A DNA stretch of 7,308 nt, taken from contig CAKUKL010000070.1 of assembly GCA_934662925.1 (NCBI GenBank), forward strand, positions 1 to 7,308, read 5' to 3'. The notes below the pieces were generated by a model that was not told where the DNA came from, made no database searches, and worked only from the letters and a program-made list of their open reading frames with translations. Each line of letters starts with the position of its first letter. Within the stretch, counting starts at the first letter, position 1. This document shows positions 1 to 5,313 of this stretch, piece by piece. Origin of the DNA: an uncultured Oscillospiraceae bacterium. Lineage in GTDB: Bacteria > Bacillota > Clostridia > Oscillospirales > Oscillospiraceae. The position numbers and the translations under genes are program-made.

Positions 1-252
1 AACACGTTGTTCATTGGTCACGTCGGTGTGCTGCTGTCTGCGGAGGATGGTACGCTGTACTTCATCGAAAAGGTGGCATTTCAGGAGCCGTACCGTTTAG
101 TGAAGCTCCAAAACCGCACGGAACTGAGCGACTACCTGATGGAGAAATACGATACTTCCTGGGGCCAGGATACGACGCGCCCCTTCATCATGGAGAACGA
201 TACGCTGATGGACGGATACCGACCGAACCCTCTGGAGGCAACAAATCCTTAA
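1..252 (+). CDS. DUF4300-like protein, C-terminal fragment (5' end outside window)
   Basis: The reading frame is open from the first base (N-T-L-F-I-G-H-V-G-V...) to the TAA at 250-252, so this is the last 83 residues of a gene that starts before the window. The segment GHVGVLL, the FIEKVAFQEPY stretch, NRTELSDYLMEKYD and the ending RPFIMENDTLM with a polar tail match my memory of the C-terminus of DUF4300 family proteins, a family of mostly secreted or lipoprotein-type Firmicutes proteins without a known function. The signal peptide that would support export is not in the window. An internal TTG at 7 is not a credible start because the conserved domain continues upstream. A terminator follows ten bases after the stop, so this gene is probably the last of its own unit. 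The frame is firm; the family name is from recall, not a search. Confidence 0.65.
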   Translation, partial: NTLFIGHVGVLLSAEDGTLYFIEKVAFQEPYRLVKLQNRTELSDYLMEKYDTSWGQDTTRPFIMENDTLMDGYRPNPLEATNP

Positions 253-261
253 AATTGAAAC

Positions 262-300
262 AGCAGCGGGATGGCATTGTCATTCCGCTGCTTCTATTTT
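262..300 (+). terminator. Intrinsic terminator after the DUF4300-like gene
   Basis: AGCAGCGGGATGG (262-274) pairs with TCATTCCGCTGCT (280-292), giving 13 base pairs that include two G-U pairs, with a five-base loop. A T-rich tail (TTCTATTTT, 292-300) follows. It sits ten bases past the stop codon at 252 and separates that gene from the cassette starting at 338. Confidence 0.8.
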
Positions 301-337
301 ACAGAAAAGGCGTACAGCGCTGGAAAGGAGAAAGCCC

Positions 338-1201
338 ATGAATATCCGCAAGCCCGCAGACTACAGCAACCTGTTTTCTGAATTGGACAAGCTTATGACA
401 GCACAGCCTTCACAGATGGAATTGTACTGTGAGATTGGCCGAGTGGTCAGCGGCAGGAGCGAAAAAGGCGCCGCTGTCGCGGCGTCGGAATACCTGCAAG
501 CGGCCTATCCTGCGGTCGATGGCTTTTCTCCCCGCAATTTGCGCCGTATGCGCGCGTTTTACACAGCCTACGAGGAATCCCCTGAAATCATGCAGCAGGC
601 GATGGAGCTGGGCTGGACGCAGAATGTGACGATTTTAGAGCGGTGCGACAACAACGAGGAGCGCGCGTGGTGCATTCGAGCTGTGCTGCGCTTCGGCTGG
701 AAGAAAACAGAACTGCTGGAAGCCATAGAATCTCAGGCATGGCTGCATTCTTCTCTCGACGAACAGGCGGTTTCCTGCTATACTGAGGAAAAAGAAATAT
801 CTCAGGAGAGCGAGAGCGATGAAAAAGATACTTTTTGTGTGTCACGGCAATATCTGCCGCAGTCCGATGGCGGAGTTCGTAATGAGGGATTTGGTCAAGA
901 AGGCTGGGCTGGCGTCACAATTCCAAATAGAGTCGGCAGCCACCAGCCGGGAGGAGATCGGCAATCCGGTCTATCCTCCGGCACGGCGCAAGCTGGCAGA
1001 GCACGAAATCTCCTGCGACGGTCACGCGGCCCGGCAGCTCACCAATGCCGACTACGAGAAGTACGATCTGCTGATTGGTATGGACAGAGCCAACCTCCGG
1101 GATATGTACCGCATCTGCGGCGGCGATTTTGCCGGAAAGCTGCACCTCCTGATGGACTATACCGATCATCCCCGCGATGTAGCCGACCCGTGGTACACTG
1201 A
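338..1201 (+). CDS. DUF1016 (YhcG) N-terminal domain protein lacking the nuclease domain, with an out-of-frame tail over the next gene
   Basis: ATG at 338 is preceded by AAAGGAG (324-330) with seven bases of spacing, so the start is well supported. Residues 1-135 resemble the DUF1016/YhcG N-terminal domain, a predicted DNA-binding or protein-interaction module. GFSPRNLRRM (62-71), LGWTQNVTIL (91-100), NNEERAW (105-111) and the IES at 130-132 align without gaps, at a constant offset of 10, to the full-length homologue encoded at 1280-2296. No PDDEXK nuclease core is present. The linker to about residue 160 (SCYTEEKEISQESESDEKD) is acidic. From about residue 161 to the stop at 1199-1201 the frame runs through the phosphatase gene in another phase and becomes Arg/Gly/Pro-rich with no recognisable domain, which looks like an out-of-phase translation rather than evolved protein. 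A 287-residue product with a random tail, a recent stop-codon loss, or a frameshift fusion to the phosphatase are all possible. The DUF1016 N-domain call is firm; the true C-terminus is not. Confidence 0.75.
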   Translation: MNIRKPADYSNLFSELDKLMTAQPSQMELYCEIGRVVSGRSEKGAAVAASEYLQAAYPAVDGFSPRNLRRMRAFYTAYEESPEIMQQAMELGWTQNVTILERCDNNEERAWCIRAVLRFGWKKTELLEAIESQAWLHSSLDEQAVSCYTEEKEISQESESDEKDTFCVSRQYLPQSDGGVRNEGFGQEGWAGVTIPNRVGSHQPGGDRQSGLSSGTAQAGRARNLLRRSRGPAAHQCRLREVRSADWYGQSQPPGYVPHLRRRFCRKAAPPDGLYRSSPRCSRPVVH

Positions 1202-1286
1202 CGATTTCGAGGCAACTTGGCAGGATGTGCTGGCTGGCTGCCAAGGGCTGCTGCATGAACTGATGGAGGGAAACGAAAAATGCTGA
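819..1286 (+). CDS. Low-molecular-weight protein tyrosine phosphatase (LMW-PTP)
   Basis: The 155-residue protein has the family's usual length and is complete. The phosphate-binding loop is at the N-terminus as C8-HGNIC-R14-S15 (C-x5-R-S): Cys8 would be the nucleophile and Arg14 the phosphate binder. The D123-P-W-Y loop near the C-terminus supplies the general acid Asp123. Such enzymes remove phosphate from tyrosine or arginine residues, or act in polysaccharide control, in the cytoplasm; the substrate here is unknown. AGGAG at 804-808 lies ten bases before the ATG at 819. The gene starts inside the upstream DUF1016-N frame and overlaps the next gene by 7 bases (or 1 base, if that gene starts at 1286), so translational coupling is likely. 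Its frame is already open from 729, so a +1 shift could in principle fuse it to the upstream domain. No tyrosine kinase or capsule gene is nearby, which sets it apart from the usual exopolysaccharide context. Confidence 0.94.
   Translation: MKKILFVCHGNICRSPMAEFVMRDLVKKAGLASQFQIESAATSREEIGNPVYPPARRKLAEHEISCDGHAARQLTNADYEKYDLLIGMDRANLRDMYRICGGDFAGKLHLLMDYTDHPRDVADPWYTDDFEATWQDVLAGCQGLLHELMEGNEKC
1265..1270 (+). promoter_or_regulatory. Ribosome binding site deciding the start of the DUF1016 nuclease
   Basis: GGAGGG lies inside the last codons of the phosphatase gene. It is 9 bases before the ATG at 1280 and 15 bases before the alternative ATG at 1286, so 1280 is the favoured start. The alternative forms a TGATG stop/start overlap. 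Confidence 0.7.
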
Positions 1287-2296
1287 TGAATTCCAACGAA
1301 TATCTGAATATCGTCGAATCGATCAAGCAGGAGATCCGCACGGCACAATACCGTGCGACGGTCAGCGTCAATCGGGAGTTGCTGGTTCTCTACCACTCCA
1401 TCGGCAAGGTCATCAACGAGCACAAGACGTGGGGCAACAAATTTGTTGAAAATCTTGCCGCCGACATTAAAATTTCTTTTCCGGACGCCACCGGCTACTC
1501 CGTGAGAAACCTAAAATATATGGCGAAATTCGCAGCGGCCTATCCGGACGATGAATTTGTGCAACAACCTGTTGCACAAATTCCGTGGGGACACAATGTC
1601 ACTCTGCTGGACAAGCTTTCTGATAACGAAGAACGCCTTTGGTACGCAGAGAAAATCGCAGAGAACGGCTGGTCCCGCAATGTGCTGGTCCACCAAATCG
1701 AAAGCGGGCTCTATCAGCGGCAGGTGTTAGCAGAGAAAGTATCCAACTTTGAAAGCCGCCTTCCGTCTCCGCAGAGCGAACTCGCAGCCCAGACGATGAA
1801 AGACCCGTATATCTTCGATTTTATTCCATTCAAAGAGGATATGGTAGAGCGTGACATCGAGCAGGCACTGGTCAAGGATGTGACAAAGCTCCTGCTGGAG
1901 CTTGGGACTGGCTTTGCATTTCTCGGCAACCAGTACCACCTCAATGTGGGTGGTGATGACTTCTACATCGACCTGCTGTTCTATAACTTGAACCTCCGCT
2001 GCTATGTAGTGATCGAGCTGAAGACCGGCGAGTTCAAGCCAGAATACGCCGGGCAACTTAACTTCTACCTCTCTGCGGTGGACGGTATCCTAAAGAAGGA
2101 GCAGGATAATCCATCAATCGGTCTGCTGCTCTGCAAGAGCAAGAATGACCTCGTGGCGGAGTATTCGCTCAAGGACATGAGCAAGCCCATCGGCGTCAGC
2201 GCCTATCAAATCACCAGCAACTTGCCGGAGGAACTGGAATGCCAGTTGCCGTCCGTGGAGGATATCCAGAAACGAATCAAGGGTGCAAAAGAGTGA
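1280..2296 (+). CDS. Full-length DUF1016/YhcG family protein with C-terminal PDDEXK nuclease domain
   Basis: The 338-residue protein has the family's two-part layout. Residues 1-145 form the DUF1016 N-terminal domain (GYSVRNLKYM 72-81, IPWGHNVTLL 101-110, DNEERLW 115-121, GWSRN 130-134). A linker follows, then a PDDEXK-type nuclease core at about 175-320. The core shows DDFYIDLLFYN with Asp231, VIELKTG with Glu246 and Lys248 (the E-x-K signature), and AGQL with Gln259. These residues fit an active metal-dependent DNA endonuclease fold; nuclease activity is inferred from the family. The N-terminal domain is paralogous to the protein encoded at 338. The gene overlaps the phosphatase stop, and a strong terminator lies 154 bases past its own stop, so it closes the cassette. 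YhcG-type proteins are often found near mobile elements and restriction-like loci, and a role in defence or DNA processing is plausible but unproven. Confidence 0.9.
   Translation: MLMNSNEYLNIVESIKQEIRTAQYRATVSVNRELLVLYHSIGKVINEHKTWGNKFVENLAADIKISFPDATGYSVRNLKYMAKFAAAYPDDEFVQQPVAQIPWGHNVTLLDKLSDNEERLWYAEKIAENGWSRNVLVHQIESGLYQRQVLAEKVSNFESRLPSPQSELAAQTMKDPYIFDFIPFKEDMVERDIEQALVKDVTKLLLELGTGFAFLGNQYHLNVGGDDFYIDLLFYNLNLRCYVVIELKTGEFKPEYAGQLNFYLSAVDGILKKEQDNPSIGLLLCKSKNDLVAEYSLKDMSKPIGVSAYQITSNLPEELECQLPSVEDIQKRIKGAKE
1553..1583 (+). repeat. Perfect 14-bp inverted repeat inside the nuclease gene
   Basis: GAATTTGTGCAACA (1553-1566) and TGTTGCACAAATTC (1570-1583) are exact reverse complements around the three-base spacer ACC. 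The segment encodes EFVQQPVAQIP (residues 92-102) of the DUF1016 N-terminal domain. The matching stretch in the paralogous gene at 338 is not palindromic and has the same protein length, so this is not an in-frame insertion relative to the paralogue. Confidence 0.9.
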
Positions 2297-2645
2297 TGGT
2301 GTTATGAGTCAAAGTATACCGCATGGCACATAGAAAATGTGGAAGCAGAACGGTATCTATTAGGTTGCTAATTTCGGTTTTGCTATCTTGCTTGCAGATT
2401 AAAAAAAGGCGAAGGACAAAAAGGAAATATCCGAATTGAAGCCGCCTGACACGTCGGAGCAAGCGATATAAAGCTTGCTCCGACGTTTTTCTTTTGCTTT
2501 TTGCGGCTTTTCACGCAAAAAAGTTCGGACAGAAAAACACGATTTTCTGTTGTACTCCAATTTTTACCCCAATCAGCTCAAAACCCCGCCGGAAATCATT
2601 TGGCGCAGGACGGCGGAACAGGCCCGGAACGACCCGCAGAATATG
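2297..2645. other. Gene-poor interval with small hairpins; possible accessory-region boundary
   Basis: No convincing gene lies between the nuclease stop (2296) and the terminator before the dipeptidase. Besides the 2451-2490 terminator there are two smaller inverted repeats: TTTTTGCG (2498-2505) with CGCAAAAA (2514-2521), and ACAGAAAA (2529-2536) with TTTTCTGT (2543-2550). A 22-codon plus-strand stretch (2403-2468) bounded by stops reads KKAKDKKEISELKPPDTSEQ and two further residues; it could be the remnant of a gene tail but has no start. Base composition moves from AT-rich (2300-2570) to GC-rich after about 2585. I see no integrase, IS ends or tRNA. Confidence 0.4.
2451..2490 (+). terminator. 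Strong intrinsic terminator closing the DUF1016/LMW-PTP cassette
   Basis: ACGTCGGAGCAAGC (2451-2464) pairs perfectly over 14 bases with GCTTGCTCCGACGT (2473-2486) around the eight-base loop GATATAAA. A run of T follows (TTTTT from 2486, then CTTTTGCTTTTT). There is no matching T tract on the minus strand, so it is directional toward plus-strand transcripts. Confidence 0.9.
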
Positions 2646-2682
2646 AAAGCTGCCGCGGCAAACTTGCCGCGGCAGCTTTTTT
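2646..2682. terminator. Probable bidirectional terminator downstream of the C69 dipeptidase
   Basis: AAAGCTGCCGCGGCA (2646-2660) and TGCCGCGGCAGCTTT (2665-2679) pair over 15 bases around AACT. The plus strand ends in six T (2677-2682). On the minus strand the hairpin begins 18 bases after the dipeptidase stop (2697-2699) and ends in only three T. It probably ends the minus-strand gene and insulates it from plus-strand read-through. Confidence 0.8.
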
Positions 2683-2696
2683 GATTCAGCGGATGA

Positions 2697-4166
2697 TTAC
2701 TTGTTGACGCAGGTGTCAGCGAAGCTGAAGCCGTTTTTCATCTGTTCGCTGGCGGTGCGCAGGACCTTGTTGAGGATCTGCGTGCTCTCCTTCCGCGCCA
2801 TCTCGCAGAGCTCGTCGTTCGCCTGCGCGGTGAGCGAGAAATCGCCGCTCTCGCCCATGAGCCTGTCATATTTGAGTATGATCTGGCGGCCCTTGACGTT
2901 CACGGCGTCCTGATAGCCCCAGACATTCTGAATGCAGGAGCCGTAGCTCTTGTCCGCCAGCGCGCCGATGAAGCGGCTGACCCAGTAGAGGCTGTTTGTC
3001 CCGGCGTCCAGCGTCACCTGACTCAGGTAGTCCGGCATCTTCGGGACGTTCGTGTAGACCGGCACCCACGCAGAGAACGTCGTGGAGCCGAAGCACACCC
3101 ATTCAATACCCTTGAGGGCATCGGGCACGTCGCTGCGGATCTGGCAGATGGTCGTCACGCCGGTGCGGTTGATGCCGATGGAGCGGTAAATGCCGCCCTT
3201 TTCCGCATGGCCCGCATAGGGATCGTAGGGCGTTCCCTGATAGTGGGAGGAAAGCAGGTACTGGATGTCCTCGACGGCGACCTTGCGCTCGGGGACGTAG
3301 GACCACGGAATGTCGTCGCTCTCCGGCGTAAAGTCCGCGTTCTCGCCGTCCCAGCGGTAGGTGTGGGGCGCGAGGCAGCGGCCCATGAACCACGCCCGCG
3401 GCGTGTTGTAGATGTGGTCCATGTCGCGGTGGGAACCGAAAATGTCCCGCGGGTTGAATTTGCCGTTCTGGTTCAGGTCCAGATGGTACTCCGCGATGAA
3501 CTCCTTCAGGTCCGCAGAGCACAGGTGCGACTCCTGCGCGCCGAAGGCGTCGTCAAGGTCGAACGAATCCATGCCGAACTGGTTCGGGTTGATGATGACG
3601 CGGTCCTCGGGGATTTTTTTCGCGATCCAGTGGTGGCCGCCGATGGTCTCCAGCCACCAGACCTCGTTTTCGTCGTTGAAGGCGATGCCGTTGGACTCAT
3701 AGGTGCCGTACTGCTCCAGAAGCGCGCCAAGGCGCAGCACGCCCTCCCGCGCGGAGCGGATGTAGGGCAGGACGAGGACGACGATATCCTCCTCGCCGAT
3801 GCCGCCGCAGCGCTCCTCTTCGCCGTCCTTCGCCTCGCGCAGCTCCACCATCGGGTCGGCCGCCAGTACGCGCGGATTGGAGGTGATGGTCTCCGTGGCG
3901 GTCATACCGACGTTCGCGGCGTTGATGCCGGTGGCGGCCCATGTGCCGTGCTTGGGGTCCACGCTGGGGCAGGAGGTATAGCGCATGGGATCCTCCGGCA
4001 GCTCGATCTCCACATGGGACAATACACTCTTATAAACCTTCGGCTGCTGATCCGGTTCCACCACGATCAGCCGTTTTTCATCAAAGTGTCCGTCGTCCGT
4101 CCGCGCGATCATCGTCGAACGGTCATTGGTCGCCAGCCTGCCGGCCAGCACAGTGGTACAGGGCAT
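2697..4166 (-). CDS. C69 family dipeptidase (PepD-like, N-terminal-nucleophile hydrolase)
   Basis: The 489-residue protein fits the bacterial C69 dipeptidase family in length and layout. The N-terminus MPCTTVLAGR places Cys3 where the family has its N-terminal nucleophile, exposed after short processing. TMIARTDDG (18-26), INAANVGMTATET (81-93), GGIGEEDIVVLVLPYIRSA (121-139), WWLETIGGHHW (170-180), NQFGMDSFDLDD (195-206) and CSADL (216-220) are blocks I recognise from PepD-type enzymes. No signal peptide or membrane segment is visible, so it should act in the cytoplasm, hydrolysing dipeptides with broad specificity. The ATG at 4166 has AAAGGAAG (4176-4183) nine bases upstream and a consensus-like promoter upstream of that. 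It is a single-gene unit: terminators lie on both sides (2646-2682, 4281-4317). Some C69 proteins hydrolyse other amides, so the true substrate could differ. Confidence 0.92.
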   Translation of the reverse strand: MPCTTVLAGRLATNDRSTMIARTDDGHFDEKRLIVVEPDQQPKVYKSVLSHVEIELPEDPMRYTSCPSVDPKHGTWAATGINAANVGMTATETITSNPRVLAADPMVELREAKDGEEERCGGIGEEDIVVLVLPYIRSAREGVLRLGALLEQYGTYESNGIAFNDENEVWWLETIGGHHWIAKKIPEDRVIINPNQFGMDSFDLDDAFGAQESHLCSADLKEFIAEYHLDLNQNGKFNPRDIFGSHRDMDHIYNTPRAWFMGRCLAPHTYRWDGENADFTPESDDIPWSYVPERKVAVEDIQYLLSSHYQGTPYDPYAGHAEKGGIYRSIGINRTGVTTICQIRSDVPDALKGIEWVCFGSTTFSAWVPVYTNVPKMPDYLSQVTLDAGTNSLYWVSRFIGALADKSYGSCIQNVWGYQDAVNVKGRQIILKYDRLMGESGDFSLTAQANDELCEMARKESTQILNKVLRTASEQMKNGFSFADTCVNK

Positions 4167-4203
4167 ATGTATGAACTTCCTTTCATTTTTCTGTTCTGTG
4201 CTG

Positions 4204-4232
4204 ATTATATGCCTCTGACCGGCTGATGTAAA
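4204..4232 (-). promoter_or_regulatory. Sigma-70/sigma-A-type promoter of the C69 dipeptidase gene
   Basis: Reading the minus strand, TTTACA (4227-4232) is followed by a 17-base spacer and a perfect TATAAT (4204-4209). The start codon is at 4166, leaving a short leader of about 30 bases that contains the ribosome binding site. It lies directly downstream of the 4281-4317 terminator, so the dipeptidase can be transcribed independently of the upstream operon. Confidence 0.82.
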
Positions 4233-4280
4233 GGGGGCAGTCGGGAATACGGGCGGAAGGTCCGTCGAAGCCGCCGCACG

Positions 4281-4317
4281 AAAAACCGCTCCGTTCCCAT
4301 GGAACAGAGCGGTTTTT
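4281..4317 (-). terminator. Intrinsic terminator of the oxidoreductase/NTF2-like operon
   Basis: On the minus strand AAAAACCGCTCTGTTCC (4317-4301) pairs with GGAACGGAGCGGTTTTT (4297-4281). The stem is 17 bp with a single T-G pair and a three-base loop, and it ends in TTTTT. It begins six bases after the stop of the 4323 gene. On the plus strand the odd pair would be a C-A mismatch, so the element fits minus-strand transcription better, although the A and T tracts could let it work both ways. Confidence 0.88.
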
Positions 4318-4322
4318 GCACC

Positions 4323-5291
4323 TTACAGATAATAGGGGAAGGAGGGGACGCTGGCGTTGATGGAATTCAGCTTGTTGATGGGGTTGAGGAACTCTTCGGA
4401 CACCGCGATCTCGCCCTGCTCGTTCATGCGCAGAATGTAGAAATAGTGGTTGCGGTAGTGGCCCTCCACATCGTTGCCCAGCCAGCGGGTGAGTCCCTTG
4501 CAGTAGTATTCGCCGAAGTAGATGTCGGCGTCATCCGCCTTCCAGCTCACGCCGGAGGAATCAAAGTCGATGGACGGGCAGCTGAGAACGCTCCACGCGT
4601 CCACCCGCTCCAGCTCTTCGGGGGAGTAGGAGGGGGTCTTGTCCATCTCCGGGGGCAGGAACCAGACGAAGGCCTTCAGGTTGGGAGAATAGGTGGCGTC
4701 ATGGCTCACCGCCGACCAGTAGTCCGGGCTGCGGAAGGCGTCCACGTTGCCCTGGATCCGGGCGGAGAGAGTGGGCTGCGCGGCGCTGTCGGCGTCCTCC
4801 GCCTTGGAGTGAGGGTTCCCGGCGTGCTGGGCCAGCATGGCGTCGATCTCGGGGTGATGGATGTCCATGCGGAAGATGGGATAGGTGCGCCCGGCGGCGT
4901 CCAGAAACTTCAGGGGGTCCAGCATCAGCTTCATGTACCGGATCTTCCGGTCGACGGCCTCGATGCGGGCGATGAGCTTGCTGTGGAAATGACCGTCGTG
5001 GAGCCCCCAGCAGACGTCCGCGTCCACCCGGCCCACGGCCCAGAAGGTGACGGCGTCGTTCTGCACACCGTGGATCTCTTCAAGCTCCACGGACCAGCTT
5101 TTTACCGTGCGGCCCATCCACTCCATGAAGTTGTCCACCTCGCCGTCCCGGAAGGACTGGGGCATTCCGGGAGGGGCGGAGGGGAAGTCGAAATGGAAGC
5201 CGTCGGCGAACAGCGGCTTATATTCCTCCTGCCAGAAGGGGGAGGTGATGAATTTTGTGGCGGCAGATCTGTTTTCTTCTCTGACTTTCAC
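4323..5291 (-). CDS. Two-domain NTF2-like (SnoaL / PhzA-PhzB-like) protein
   Basis: The 322-residue protein appears to contain two NTF2-like alpha+beta barrel domains. Domain 1 (about 12-132) has YKPLFADGFHFDFPSAPPGMP (24-44) and ends in KIRYMKLMLDPLKFL (116-130), the terminal strand pattern of PhzA/PhzB-like proteins. Domain 2 (about 185-310) ends in the parallel pattern EIAVSEEFLNPINKL (294-308), which suggests an internal duplication. A linker rich in Ala, His and Asp (150-175) joins them. Such folds bind small hydrophobic or imine-type molecules and act as dehydratases, isomerases, condensing enzymes or binding proteins; the reaction here is unknown. The start is GTG at 5291 with AGGAAAG (5300-5306) eight bases upstream; no in-frame ATG is better placed. 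It follows the oxidoreductase gene by 22 bases, so it is probably co-transcribed, and a terminator follows its stop. The phenazine link is only a fold resemblance: no phz genes are present. Confidence 0.7.
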   Translation of the reverse strand: MKVREENRSAATKFITSPFWQEEYKPLFADGFHFDFPSAPPGMPQSFRDGEVDNFMEWMGRTVKSWSVELEEIHGVQNDAVTFWAVGRVDADVCWGLHDGHFHSKLIARIEAVDRKIRYMKLMLDPLKFLDAAGRTYPIFRMDIHHPEIDAMLAQHAGNPHSKAEDADSAAQPTLSARIQGNVDAFRSPDYWSAVSHDATYSPNLKAFVWFLPPEMDKTPSYSPEELERVDAWSVLSCPSIDFDSSGVSWKADDADIYFGEYYCKGLTRWLGNDVEGHYRNHYFYILRMNEQGEIAVSEEFLNPINKLNSINASVPSFPYYL

Positions 5292-5313
5292 GGGATGATC
5301 TTTCCTTTCTCAG

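Noticed and set aside
277..305. TTGTCA with TACAGA at 17-base spacing as a promoter for the cassette
   Set aside because: The -10 element matches poorly and the -35 lies inside the terminator stem, so support is too weak.
1286..1288. Alternative ATG start of the DUF1016 nuclease forming a TGATG overlap
   Set aside because: The ribosome binding site at 1265-1270 is 15 bases away, against 9 for the ATG at 1280. The difference is only two residues.
2403..2471. Stop-bounded 22-codon stretch, possible gene remnant
   Set aside because: It has no start codon and is too short to identify. Mentioned only as a possible relic, not called as a gene.
2475..2707. Two overlapping short plus-strand frames in the gene-poor interval
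   Set aside because: They begin inside the terminator hairpin or its T tract, have no ribosome binding site and run through the second terminator hairpin. No recognisable protein.
3207..4226. Long plus-strand open frame opposite the C69 dipeptidase
   Set aside because: It is the antisense shadow of a GC-rich gene. Its product is Val/Arg/Gly/Asp-rich without domain patterns, while the minus strand gives a clear C69 protein with promoter and ribosome binding site.
4323..5291. Phenazine biosynthesis gene phzA or phzB
   Set aside because: Only the fold-level resemblance is seen. No other phz genes are present and the chain has two domains, so no phenazine role is claimed.
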